Assembly (NCBI GenBank): GCA_022573285.1
Contig: JACZUF010000026.1
Span: forward strand, 1 to 42,990
Direction: 5' to 3'
Length of the DNA stretch: 42,990 nt
DNA from: Chloroflexota bacterium
Lineage (GTDB): Bacteria; Chloroflexota; Dehalococcoidia; Lucifugimonadales; UBA3495
Below the pieces are notes generated by a model that saw only the letters and a program-made list of their open reading frames with translations, ran no database searches and was not told the origin of the DNA. Every line of letters begins with the position of its first letter. The first letter of the stretch is position 1. A program made the position numbers and the translations under genes. This document shows, in pieces, positions 1 through 7,097 of the stretch.

Positions 1-855
1 TGCGGTCTCGCTGATTCCTCCCTCGAACTGTCTACCCAATGCCAACCCAATGAAGCCTGAGCGTACCAAAGCCAACGGAAATGCCAGTGCCAAAACCACG
101 AAACCGAGGAAGCCCAGTTTCAGTAGCGCCGAAGGCACCACGGGGCCGGCCAATGGGGCGCCCCGGTTGGGGTTATTGGTATCCAACGCCCGGCGGGCCA
201 GTTCCGGTAGGTTCCGGGCCTGTCTGCTCAGGTTCCAAATAATGGTCGCCAATCCGGTCAAGATCCCAAATATAAGAAACGCTTCAGCCAGGAACTTGCC
301 TCCGAAGATGACGGCTCCCAGCACTCGCTCAACCATCAGATAGAATTCATAAGAGAATCCGCTGGTGCGGCCATCGAACTCCGCATCCTTCAAGAAAATA
401 AGGTTTACGTCCCACCAAAGCGTGAGTAAGAAGAAGAACCCGAGGAGTAGGATGCCGGCAAAGAGGAACTTTGTGAACATCCGGCCAAACCAGGGTTCTT
501 CAAATAGGTCTAATTCGCGCTGGGCTTCGTCCAAACCCGCGGAAGCGTAAGAACTCAGGCTCAAACGGCCAGTTACTCTCAAGTTTTGGACGATCGTGGC
601 GATGGCGAAACCAATCCCCAGCTTGATGAAGCTCAATCCCAGGAAGAACCAAATCGTCAATGTGTGACCGATTACCTGCTCTGCTGTTTGGGCCGCTTTG
701 AAGAGGCCGTCATCCGTGTTTCCATCGAAGAGTTTGTCGACCCAGATAGAGATAAGAATGTCTCGGCCGGCCAACAAAACGAACAGTCCGGACAGCACGA
801 TCACTAGACCGATGGTCAAGAATGTTGGGTAATTGGGGATTAATCTATTGATCAA
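1..855 (-). CDS. multi-pass membrane protein, unknown function (cut by left edge)
   Basis: An open frame of 285 codons runs without a stop from a TTG at 853-855 to the left edge, so the C-terminus is missing. The TTG is preceded by GAGGA five bases upstream and no in-frame ATG lies near it, which decides the start. The protein has an N-terminal hydrophobic stretch (about residues 12-30), a second around 68-88, a third around 130-150 (with an FFFLLTLWW run), a fourth around 180-205 and a fifth near 250-275, separated by short charged loops. I do not recognise the family. Neighbouring gene 976-1416 lies upstream on the same strand. Codon use and the hydrophobic pattern support a real gene; the function is unknown. 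Confidence 0.7.
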   Translation of the reverse strand, partial: MINRLIPNYPTFLTIGLVIVLSGLFVLLAGRDILISIWVDKLFDGNTDDGLFKAAQTAEQVIGHTLTIWFFLGLSFIKLGIGFAIATIVQNLRVTGRLSLSSYASAGLDEAQRELDLFEEPWFGRMFTKFLFAGILLLGFFFLLTLWWDVNLIFLKDAEFDGRTSGFSYEFYLMVERVLGAVIFGGKFLAEAFLIFGILTGLATIIWNLSRQARNLPELARRALDTNNPNRGAPLAGPVVPSALLKLGFLGFVVLALAFPLALVRSGFIGLALGRQFEGGISETA

Positions 856-975
856 CGTTGTCCTCGTTACGCGTGCGGTCCGGGGTTGCCTGAGTCCCCC
901 AGCCTAAGACCAGGGGAAGATCCACGCGGGACCCTACCCTGGTCGAAGAACCCTCTCCGGATGGGCGGTCAGGCG

Positions 976-1416
976 TTATTCGTTGTGGACCTTGTCCCAG
1001 GTGGCCTGGAACGCATCCCGCGTCGACTTCGAAAGCTTGGGGAGGACCTTCTTCTGCACGTCGCGGTCTTGCTGATCCAGTTCCGGCGCAACCTTCAAGG
1101 CCTCGCTGCGGGATGAGATGATGGTGCGGCGCTTCTCATCCGAGAGCTCCCCAACAATCTCTACCCGGGTGGCCACCAAGCTCTCACGGGCCTTGGGCTT
1201 GACCTTGGAGCTGTGGAAGGCGCCGATCATGTCTCTGATCGACTCTTGGCGCTTCTCCTCCGTCAACGATAGGAGCTGATTGATCCGCCCTTTCATCATC
1301 GGCTTCCGCATCATGTGAGGCATGCCAGCCAGCATCTTCATCATTCCGACGTTGTCGCTCCCCCATTCTCCGGTGGCTGCATCTAAACCACCTTGTTTCT
1401 TACCAAACATTCCCAT
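976..1416 (-). CDS. small Met-rich helical protein, unknown function
   Basis: This 146-residue protein has no signal peptide. It starts at an ATG preceded by GGAGG six bases upstream. Residues 24-45 are unusually rich in methionine (MMKMLAGMPHMMRKPMMKG), with His and Lys between; the rest is charged and likely helical (EEKRQES, SDEKRR, DQQDRDVQKK). I do not recognise a family. The Met/His cluster could bind a soft metal or a membrane or partner surface, but that is only an inference. It lies 120 bp upstream of the membrane protein at the left edge on the same strand and may be co-transcribed with it. Confidence 0.6.
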   Translation of the reverse strand: MGMFGKKQGGLDAATGEWGSDNVGMMKMLAGMPHMMRKPMMKGRINQLLSLTEEKRQESIRDMIGAFHSSKVKPKARESLVATRVEIVGELSDEKRRTIISSRSEALKVAPELDQQDRDVQKKVLPKLSKSTRDAFQATWDKVHNE

Positions 1417-1610
1417 TGCGGACCTCCATTTCGTGTCCTGTGATTTGATGGACTAACTATCATCGTTATTTGTCCATTCAAAAATTAAGATGCATGCCAG
1501 ATACCAAAGATTCCCCGGCCACCATTTTCGGAGCTTTCTGTCCAATGTCGGGAGGCGTGGGATTAACGGGAAAGTCGGACTGGAGTTGGACCGGGTAGCC
1601 GGCTTCAATG

Positions 1611-1641
1611 AAAAAGGGCGTCCCGGCTCATCGGGACGCCC
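1611..1641 (-). terminator. intrinsic terminator of the flavin monooxygenase gene
   Basis: A perfect 10-bp inverted repeat (GGGCGTCCCG, 6-base loop, CGGGACGCCC; 1616-1641) is followed on the minus strand by five T (1611-1615). It lies about 30 bp after the stop of the minus-strand gene at 1673. The stem belongs to the GGGGCGTCCCGAT repeat family seen elsewhere in the window. Confidence 0.8.
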
Positions 1642-1672
1642 CTGCAATTTTGGCACCGGGTGCCGAGACGGC

Positions 1673-2758
1673 TTAGCCGGGGTCCAGGCCAGCGAACCGG
1701 GGCATCACTTCCTGGGCCAGCAGCTTCATGGACTTCTCCCAGCCCTTCTGGTTGTCCATGTTGTCGTAGACCAGCGACAGCAGGGTGCCGAAGCCGCCGC
1801 ACATCTCGTAGAGGGCGAGTATCTTCTTCTCCACCGTGTCGGGCGAGCCGATGAGCCAGACGTTTTCGGCCATGTACTCCGGCGTGACGGCCGAGTCCGG
1901 GATGCTGGAGTCGTGCTTGATGACGTGGAGCAACGAGAAGTTGTCGAAGAGGGGCAGCAGGTACTCGCCCCAAACCCGTCCCAGCATGCCGTTCACCGCT
2001 TTGTCGTAGGCCTCATCGTCCGAGTCGGCCACCCAGACATCCCTGGTGATGCGCCAGTCCTTTCTGCTGGGTGTCTTGCCGCTGCGCTTGGCGCCCTCCA
2101 CGACCGCGTCCCAGTGGCTGATCACATAGTCCCCGTTGAAGGCCAGGCTCATGGGGATGAACCCGCGCTCGCCGGCGATCTTGAGGGTTTCAGAGCCCAC
2201 GCTGACCGAGGCGACGCCGATGGGTGGATGGGGCTTCTGGAAGGGCTTGATGTGGTGCCGCAGGGTGCCGAATTGGGGTTCCGGCAGGTTGACGTTCCAG
2301 AACTGGCCCTTGTACTCGAAGGGCTCGTCTTCCGCCCAAAGCCTTAGGATTATGTCAATCGCCTCCCGGGTCATCTCCCGGTGCTGGCCGTTCAGGCCGT
2401 CCACGTCGAACATGGTGTAGTCGGTGGGCAGTCCTCCGGAGCCGATCCCGAACATGAAGCGCCCCTGGGCCATGTGGTCAAGATAGGCCACCCGGCACGC
2501 CAACTCGGCTGGATGGTGGTAGGGCAGCAGATGCACACCCGTACATAGCTTGATGTTCTTTGTCAGCAGCAGGGCCTGGGCAATCATCAGGTCAGGCGAT
2601 GGGAGTGGCTCCCAGGGCGCAGTGTAATGTTCACCGATCCAGGCCTCGGAGAATCCCAGGCCGTCGGCTAGGACCAGACAGTCCAGGTCCCATTGGTGGG
2701 CTTGGAAGACATCCCGCCCCGGCGGATGGGAAGGCATCAAAAAGAGTCCGTACTGCAT
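1673..2758 (-). CDS. LLM-class flavin-dependent oxidoreductase (luciferase-like)
   Basis: This 361-residue protein is of the bacterial luciferase / F420-or-FMN-dependent monooxygenase superfamily (TIM barrel, cytoplasmic). Visible family marks are the N-terminal strand YGLFLMPSHPP, AWIGEHY at 39-45 (with the conserved EH), the HHP turn at 81-83, and RFMFGIGSGG around 100-109. These enzymes oxygenate or oxidise small organics with reduced flavin; the substrate here cannot be read. The start at 2758 is chosen because GGAGGA lies just upstream; an in-frame ATG 36 bases further up has no such site. A terminator follows at 1611-1641. It is divergent from the MFS gene at 3015, suggesting a shared regulatory region at 2759-3014. 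Confidence 0.9.
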   Translation of the reverse strand: MQYGLFLMPSHPPGRDVFQAHQWDLDCLVLADGLGFSEAWIGEHYTAPWEPLPSPDLMIAQALLLTKNIKLCTGVHLLPYHHPAELACRVAYLDHMAQGRFMFGIGSGGLPTDYTMFDVDGLNGQHREMTREAIDIILRLWAEDEPFEYKGQFWNVNLPEPQFGTLRHHIKPFQKPHPPIGVASVSVGSETLKIAGERGFIPMSLAFNGDYVISHWDAVVEGAKRSGKTPSRKDWRITRDVWVADSDDEAYDKAVNGMLGRVWGEYLLPLFDNFSLLHVIKHDSSIPDSAVTPEYMAENVWLIGSPDTVEKKILALYEMCGGFGTLLSLVYDNMDNQKGWEKSMKLLAQEVMPRFAGLDPG

Positions 2759-3014
2759 CGCTCCTCCAGCCCCGATTGGGAATGACGAAATCAACGGTGT
2801 CCGGCGAGGGCGCCCTCATTCTAGCGTTCAAAGGCCGAATGGAATAGAGGGGACGACGGTTTGGACCCCCCGAACCATCAGTCCGTAAGCCCTTGATCTC
2901 TTTCAACAAGGCCTCGTTGTAATAGAATGGGCGCTGTCGTATTCTTAGACGCGATGCAAGAGAGCTATTTCCGGGCCTATCTTGGTCCAAGCGATAGGCC
3001 CGGTCCGGTGATAT

Positions 3015-4334
3015 TTGTTTAGTCTTCTGGGCATGGGAAACCTCTGGGGCAACACCTTTGCCAAGGCCCGGGGCGCCTTCTACGGTTGGTGGATGGTGGC
3101 CGTCAGCGGTTTCATCATGGTCATCACCGCCGTGCCGTTGTTCCAGGCTTCGGCGGTCTGGGCCGTGGCGTTGGAGTCCCAGTTCGGTTGGAGCCGCACT
3201 CAGTTGGGCCTGGCCCTCAGCTTCACCCGTGTCGAGGGCAGTCTCACCGGTCCGATCGCTGGATACCTGGTAGACCGCCTGGGCACCCGGTTCATGGTAT
3301 TCACCGGGCTTTTGATTCTCGCCGCAGGCTTCATTCTGTTCAGCCGGGTGGAGAACCTGTGGATGTTCTACCTGGCCTATTTCGTTATGTCCATCGGGCA
3401 GGGCCAGGCCGGCTGGCTCACGGTCATGACCCTGCTGAACCATTGGTTCGTGCGGCGCCGCGGCCTGGCCATGGGCCTGGCCATGGTGGGCATGGGTATC
3501 GGCGCATTGGTATTGGTGCCGGTTATTGCTTGGCTGATCAATCCAGACGCCGACCGGCTGGGGTGGCGGCGCACTGCGGAGATAATGGCAGTGGTTGTCC
3601 TAGTATCGGCAATCATCCTGCCCAAGTTGATCCGGAACAAGCCAGAAGACGTGGGTGATTATCCCGATGGGGAATCTCCCACGGTTGCCGCCCTGAAGGC
3701 AGGCGCCCAGCAGCGGGAACCAGAACTGGAGCTGACCATCGGCCAGGCCCTGCGCACCCAGGCTTTTTGGTGCATATCCTTCGGCCACGGCCTCGGCTCA
3801 ATGGTCGTGCTGGCCATCATGTCCCACTTGGGGTTGCTTTTGGGGGACCTGGGCTACGGTGTGCAAACCACGGCTTGGGTGATCACCGTTCAGACCGCGG
3901 TGGCCATCGTGTTCCAGTTCCTGGGCGGCTGGCTCGGCGACCGGATACCCAAGAACGTGGCCCTATTCATCTTCACGACGATCCAGGGCCTGGGGGTGGT
4001 GCTCCTGACCGTGGGTCCCGGCATCATCTACTTCTACGCCTTTGCGGTGTTGTTCGGCATCGGGTTCGGCGGCCGCACCCCTTTGACCACGGCCATCAGG
4101 GGAGAATACTTCGGGCGGGCGTCCTTTGGGAAGATATTGGGCATCTCCACCGTGCCGATGAACATCCTGTTGCTCATCGCCGCCCCCATGGCCGGGTTCA
4201 TGCGGGACGAACTGGGCGACTACAACATGGCCTTCCTGCTACTGGCGGGGCTCAACATCCTGGGCGCGGTCCTTTTCTTGATCGCCAGGAGGCCCAAACT
4301 GCCTGGATTGGTCCGGGCCGAAGCGGCAGCCTGA
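3015..4334 (+). CDS. MFS transporter, OFA/monocarboxylate-like
   Basis: This is a 439-residue inner-membrane protein with about 12 hydrophobic segments. The N-terminus (YGWWMVAVSGFIM near residue 23) and the loop between helices 2 and 3 (YLVDRLGTRFMVFTG) match the MFS signature, as does the repeated loop GGWLGDRIPK in the second half. The GWW start is typical of the oxalate/formate antiporter-like branch, which moves small carboxylates; the substrate is not known. Start is uncertain: TTG at 3015 has GGTGAT close upstream, while the in-frame ATG at 3033 has no clear ribosome site. It is divergent from the flavin monooxygenase. Confidence 0.88.
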   Translation: MFSLLGMGNLWGNTFAKARGAFYGWWMVAVSGFIMVITAVPLFQASAVWAVALESQFGWSRTQLGLALSFTRVEGSLTGPIAGYLVDRLGTRFMVFTGLLILAAGFILFSRVENLWMFYLAYFVMSIGQGQAGWLTVMTLLNHWFVRRRGLAMGLAMVGMGIGALVLVPVIAWLINPDADRLGWRRTAEIMAVVVLVSAIILPKLIRNKPEDVGDYPDGESPTVAALKAGAQQREPELELTIGQALRTQAFWCISFGHGLGSMVVLAIMSHLGLLLGDLGYGVQTTAWVITVQTAVAIVFQFLGGWLGDRIPKNVALFIFTTIQGLGVVLLTVGPGIIYFYAFAVLFGIGFGGRTPLTTAIRGEYFGRASFGKILGISTVPMNILLLIAAPMAGFMRDELGDYNMAFLLLAGLNILGAVLFLIARRPKLPGLVRAEAAA

Positions 4335-4397
4335 GCCGAAAAGAACATGAGTCTCCCGGATTTCGATCGATAGAAGATGCAACTGCGCCAACGCTGT

Positions 4398-4422
4398 CAT
4401 TCCGGCGCAGGCCGGAATCCAG
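4398..4422. repeat. REP-like hairpin (CATTCCGGC type)
   Basis: An 8-bp perfect stem ATTCCGGC / GCCGGAAT with a 4-base loop is followed by CCAG. The layout (TCATTCC...GGAATCCAG) is that of a widespread bacterial dispersed palindrome. A second, inverted copy lies at 4529-4554. Confidence 0.75.
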
Positions 4423-4528
4423 AGCGGCTGCCCTGAGACTACCCTATTTGAGGACAGGCGGAACGGTGCCCAGTCGACAATCATATGCAGCGTGTACGGG
4501 GGCGCAAAGGTGACCAGGCGCGAGGCGG

Positions 4529-4554
4529 CTGGATTCCAGCTTTCGCTGGAATGA
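4529..4554. repeat. REP-like hairpin, inverted relative to 4398-4422
   Basis: The stem ATTCCAGC, loop TTTC, GCTGGAAT is flanked by CTGG on the left and GACG on the right. It is the mirror arrangement of the copy at 4398-4422, so the two form an inverted pair about 106 bp apart. The stem sequence differs but stays paired, as expected for a hairpin kept by structure. Confidence 0.75.
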
Positions 4555-4559
4555 CGAAA

Positions 4560-4591
4560 GCGGTCCTGCCATTAAACATTGGCAGAACCGC
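4560..4591 (-). terminator. possible terminator downstream of the thioredoxin-like gene
   Basis: Twelve-base arms GCGGTCCTGCCA and TGGCAGAACCGC pair with one wobble around an 8-base loop. On the minus strand the stem is followed by CTTTCG, a weak T-run. It is placed 127 bp after the stop of the gene at 4718. Confidence 0.4.
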
Positions 4592-4717
4592 TTCCCCCGT
4601 GCGGTCAATTTTGGTTTGTTTCGCTATCCCCCCTCACTGGCACTACCCAACAACATTCGGGTCGACTCATATTTGAGCCTTCGTGAGCCCCCGGGTACCC
4701 GATGAAAGGCCCGCTTT

Positions 4718-5302
4718 CTACGCCAGGCTCTTGGTCAGCAGTTCCTTCAACTCCACCACCGTGGCCGCGATCCATTCGTCGGCCTTGGCGGCGGTCCGGG
4801 CCCGGCGCTCCCGGCCGAATGCCTGGTCGTCGATGCCCGGGTTCTCGTCCCGGATCGCTTGCTCGATCTCATGCTGCTCTCTTTCCGCGATCTCGGGCCG
4901 CTCGATCCAGTGGCAGATGTATCGATGGTCGGCGGTGTAGAACACGGCCACCGGGATGGACATGTACTTCCCCTCTTTCAGAAACTCGTTCATGATGTCG
5001 TGGTGCGAGTCCCTGGGGAAGATGCTGATCGGGATACCGGCGGCCTCGGCGATGCGGGCCAAAACCGGCAGACCCCGGATCACGTCGCCGCACCAGTCCT
5101 CTCCGATGACCATCATCTTGGCCGGACCGTTGGGACGCTGGGCCAACTCCTTGAAGTATGCCGCGTCTTCCGGACTCAGCTTTGAGCCGTCATAAAAACC
5201 TTCGAACCGCGCCTTGTTGACCTTGATCTGACCGATGTAGGTTGGATAGTCGAATCCCTCTGCGAACCGCTCCGGAGTGACGACGCTGGTTTCTCTGGCC
5301 AT
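4718..5302 (-). CDS. thioredoxin-family protein with WCGDV motif
   Basis: This 194-residue cytoplasmic protein has a thioredoxin-like fold. The redox position reads W70-C71-G72-D73-V74, so the second cysteine of CxxC is absent; a single Cys followed by Gly-Asp is usual in the Thioredoxin_9 type of family. The cis-proline loop is SIPVAVFY (P117). The C-terminal third is charged and helical. The start at 5302 is taken because GGAGGAACC lies directly upstream; an in-frame ATG 84 bases earlier would overlap the glutaredoxin gene. It sits 80 bp after that gene on the same strand, so a two-gene redox operon is likely. A one-Cys centre suggests a thiol-transfer or monothiol role rather than disulfide reduction (inference). 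Confidence 0.82.
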   Translation of the reverse strand: MARETSVVTPERFAEGFDYPTYIGQIKVNKARFEGFYDGSKLSPEDAAYFKELAQRPNGPAKMMVIGEDWCGDVIRGLPVLARIAEAAGIPISIFPRDSHHDIMNEFLKEGKYMSIPVAVFYTADHRYICHWIERPEIAEREQHEIEQAIRDENPGIDDQAFGRERRARTAAKADEWIAATVVELKELLTKSLA

Positions 5303-5382
5303 GGTTCCTCCGTATCCGTTGGTTAGTTTAGTCTGCCTGTACCGGAGATCTGAGACGGGCCGCCGGCCCGTCAACCGATCTC

Positions 5383-5598
5383 TCAACCGGTCATTCCCTC
5401 GAAGCCCACCTCCACGCGGCCATCGGGATAGACGATGATGGGCACGGTGTCGGCGTAATCTAGGGCGGTGTCCAGATCGTCCTGGCTCTGGTCCACCCGG
5501 ACCTCTTTATAGTCGATGCCCTGCCGCTTCCACGAGTCGCGCAGGGCATCGCAGGCGGGGCAGACGGTTAGCGTGTAAACCACTGGGATATCGGCCAT
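5383..5598 (-). CDS. glutaredoxin-like protein
   Basis: A 71-residue protein of glutaredoxin size and fold: the redox motif C13-P-A-C16 follows the first strand VVYTLTV, and a cis-proline strand TVPIIVYPDG lies near residue 53. It probably reduces disulfides or mixed thiols in the cytoplasm. The start ATG at 5598 has GGGAG eight bases upstream. It precedes the WCGDV thioredoxin-like gene on the same strand and the two probably share a transcript. An NrdH-type or mycoredoxin-like role is possible; the sequence does not decide. Confidence 0.85.
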   Translation of the reverse strand: MADIPVVYTLTVCPACDALRDSWKRQGIDYKEVRVDQSQDDLDTALDYADTVPIIVYPDGRVEVGFEGMTG

Positions 5599-5687
5599 GA
5601 ATTTGGCTCCCTAATCATTGATAAGCAGGTGAATAAGCCATTCTACAACGGGCATCCAGCAGTGTCATCCGGTGCGATTGGAACTTG

Positions 5688-5716
5688 TTGTCCGCCCAGA
5701 TGCTCTTGGATATAAT
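5688..5716 (+). promoter_or_regulatory. sigma-70-like promoter of the ABM gene
   Basis: TTGTCC (5688-5693) and a perfect TATAAT (5711-5716) are separated by 17 bases. Transcription would begin near 5723, about 67 bases before the start codon at 5790. Confidence 0.55.
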
Positions 5717-5789
5717 GGCGCTGGCGCGGGCCGGACGCCCGCCATGCCCATCCAGAAAAATTCCCGCCAGAAAGAACACCGGAGGAGAT

Positions 5790-6107
5790 ATGTTCGCCTT
5801 ATTCGTAACCGTCAAGATCAAGCCTGGGCACCGCGACGAATTCATCGAGGCCACCATGGGTGACGCCATCGGGTCCAACAACGACGAGCCGGGCTGCCTT
5901 CGGTTCGACGTTCTGGAGGACAACAACGACCCCAACACGGTGTATTTATACGAGGTCTACAAGGACCGCACGGCCTGGGAGATCGCCCACCGCTCGGCCC
6001 CCCACTACACCAAGTGGCGGGAGACCGTCTCCGACTGGTTCGACGGCGACCCGCAGCGCGTGGAATTGAGTACGCTCTATCCGCCGGATGCCGACTGGGG
6101 CAAGTAA
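5790..6107 (+). CDS. antibiotic biosynthesis monooxygenase (ABM) domain protein
   Basis: This 105-residue protein is a single ABM domain (dimeric ferredoxin-like barrel). Typical features are the first strand FALFVTVKIKPG, the GCLRFDVLED strand, YLYEVYKD, and an HxxxPHYTKW-like helix. Members are small oxygenases or quinol/dye-oxidising enzymes that often need no cofactor; the substrate is unknown. The start at 5790 has GGAGGAGAT directly upstream. A promoter lies at 5688-5716 and a strong terminator at 6136-6182, so it is its own transcription unit. The last 40 codons have a degraded duplicate at 7922-8044. Confidence 0.88.
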   Translation: MFALFVTVKIKPGHRDEFIEATMGDAIGSNNDEPGCLRFDVLEDNNDPNTVYLYEVYKDRTAWEIAHRSAPHYTKWRETVSDWFDGDPQRVELSTLYPPDADWGK

Positions 6108-6135
6108 ATAGACCTGGCGGTCCGGCACATGGCCT

Positions 6136-6182
6136 AAAAATGTAGGGGCGTCCCGATCGAATCGGGACGCCCCTACATTTTT
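6136..6182. terminator. bidirectional terminator with 22-bp perfect arms
   Basis: Arms of 22 bases (6136-6157 and 6161-6182) pair perfectly around a 3-base loop. They begin with AAAAA and end with TTTTT, so the hairpin serves as an intrinsic terminator in both directions, for the plus ABM gene and the minus pseudogene at 6215. The core GTAGGGGCGTCCCGAT is the fullest copy of a hairpin family found at many gene ends in the window. Confidence 0.9.
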
Positions 6183-6214
6183 CTGCCCCATGGCCCCAAC
6201 AGGCCCAGTTGTAA

Positions 6215-6487
6215 CTACACCTGGGCGCTGACCTCGTAGTCTTCCCGGGACGGGGGCCCACCGGCAACGGCGTCCACATAGCTGGAGGTTCCAGCGGCCT
6301 TTGCATCGGCCTCAGTCTCCCACAGGCTGATCGCCAGGATCTTGCCGGCGCTTCAATCGGTCAATACGTAGGCGCCGACGAAACCTTTACGTGTCTTCAG
6401 CTCCGGGAACGTCTTATCCTGATACATTTGGATCGCTTCATCCATCTTCTCAGGCGGGATTTGGCGAGTATTCACTCTTGCGAACAT
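6215..6487 (-). pseudogene. ABM/Dabb-like small monooxygenase broken by an in-frame TGA
   Basis: Reading from ATG 6487 gives 44 sensible residues (start MFARVNTRQIPPEKMDEAI, then FPELKTRKGFVGAYVLTD). An in-frame TGA follows at 6353-6355, and the frame then continues for 45 codons as SAGKILAISLWETEAD to a TAG at 6215-6217. The joined product, 90 residues, has the ABM-like pattern with GFVGAYVL and LAISLWET strands. The TGA falls where Arg (CGA) is expected, so one C-to-T change explains it. GGGA lies upstream of the start. No selenocysteine hairpin or reason for recoding is evident. It is most likely a recent nonsense allele or a sequencing error. Confidence 0.7.
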
Positions 6488-6515
6488 GGTTACCGTCCCT
6501 TCGTCTAGGTGGCGA

Positions 6516-6689
6516 TTATTCGTCCTTTATGACTTTGCGCACCGCCTCCACCAGTTCGGCGGTAACCTCCAACCCGTGGACTGACTGGGCATGTTCACCC
6601 GCCTGCTTCAAAACCTCGTCCTCAGTCTCGGCACGCACCACAGCGTCGCAATCGGGTCCTACGTCACGGCACCTCAATACCTTGGCCAT
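6516..6689 (-). CDS. DUF1059 family small protein
   Basis: A 57-residue protein, too short for most gene callers. It begins MAKVLRCRDVGPDCDAVVRA and continues with EDEVLKQAGEHAQSVHG, the pattern of DUF1059: a CxxxxxxxCD N-terminus followed by one helix with a conserved His. The start at 6689 has AGGAGGA about seven bases upstream; an ATG six bases earlier is too close to that site. The Cys/His arrangement resembles a small metal site (inference). It sits 28 bp upstream of the broken ABM-like gene on the same strand, and a second DUF1059 gene is upstream at 6863. Confidence 0.78.
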   Translation of the reverse strand: MAKVLRCRDVGPDCDAVVRAETEDEVLKQAGEHAQSVHGLEVTAELVEAVRKVIKDE

Positions 6690-6862
6690 TTTCATTCCTC
6701 CTGCGTATTTTAATATCGCGGTCCATTAGCGGGGTACGAATCTGCTGGCCCCGGTTCCTCCAGGACACACCTGCCATCGACGCCCCCCGGGCCGGAACAG
6801 AACTATCGGCTATCGTCTACGCCTGTTTGACCGGCAATCGATGGGGGACGGCAACCGGCCGC

Positions 6863-7012
6863 CTACTCTGGCTGGGCCATGGCCAGGGCTTCCTCGGCGG
6901 TTAGCTCCATGCTATGTGTCTCTCGGGCATGTTGCTGCGCCAGAGACACCAGCGCTTCTTCGTCATCCGCGCGAATGACGTAGCCGCAGGGACATTGGAT
7001 AACCTTGTTCAT
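6863..7012 (-). CDS. second DUF1059-like small protein
   Basis: This 49-residue protein (start MNKVIQCPCGYVIRAD, then EEALVSLAQQHARETHSMEL) matches the DUF1059 pattern of a short Cys-bearing strand pair followed by a helix with conserved His. Here the cysteines are CPCG, close together, unlike the first copy. An in-frame ATG at 7021 would add three residues. A TATAAT element on the minus strand at 7045-7050 suits a start just downstream. It is divergent from the BTAD regulator gene, with overlapping promoter sequence between them. Confidence 0.7.
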   Translation of the reverse strand: MNKVIQCPCGYVIRADDEEALVSLAQQHARETHSMELTAEEALAMAQPE

Positions 7013-7044
7013 CTTCGGCATCCTATACGACATTAATGCCGCCC

Positions 7045-7052
7045 ATTATAAT
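7045..7052. promoter_or_regulatory. overlapping divergent -10 elements
   Basis: The sequence ATTATAAT gives TATAAT on the plus strand (7047-7052, towards the BTAD gene) and TATAAT on the minus strand (7050-7045, towards the DUF1059 gene). No good -35 box is visible for either, so an activator or regulator may be needed. This is the only AT-rich patch in the gap. Confidence 0.4.
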
Positions 7053-7097
7053 AATGCGCGACTGTTGCAGGGATATTGGTGGAAGGTTGGTGAAACC

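Larger units (their letters stand above)
4335..4717. other. 383-bp intergenic stretch with repeats, no gene
   Basis: I see no supported coding region here. The stretch holds an inverted pair of REP-like hairpins (4398-4422 and 4529-4554) and a further 12-bp hairpin at 4560-4591. The genes on both sides converge on it, so it is an intergenic terminator region that has collected repeats. Confidence 0.6.

Noticed and set aside
6353-6355. TGA as a selenocysteine codon
   Set aside because: The position aligns with Arg, not Cys; the family is not a selenoprotein family and no suitable hairpin follows it.
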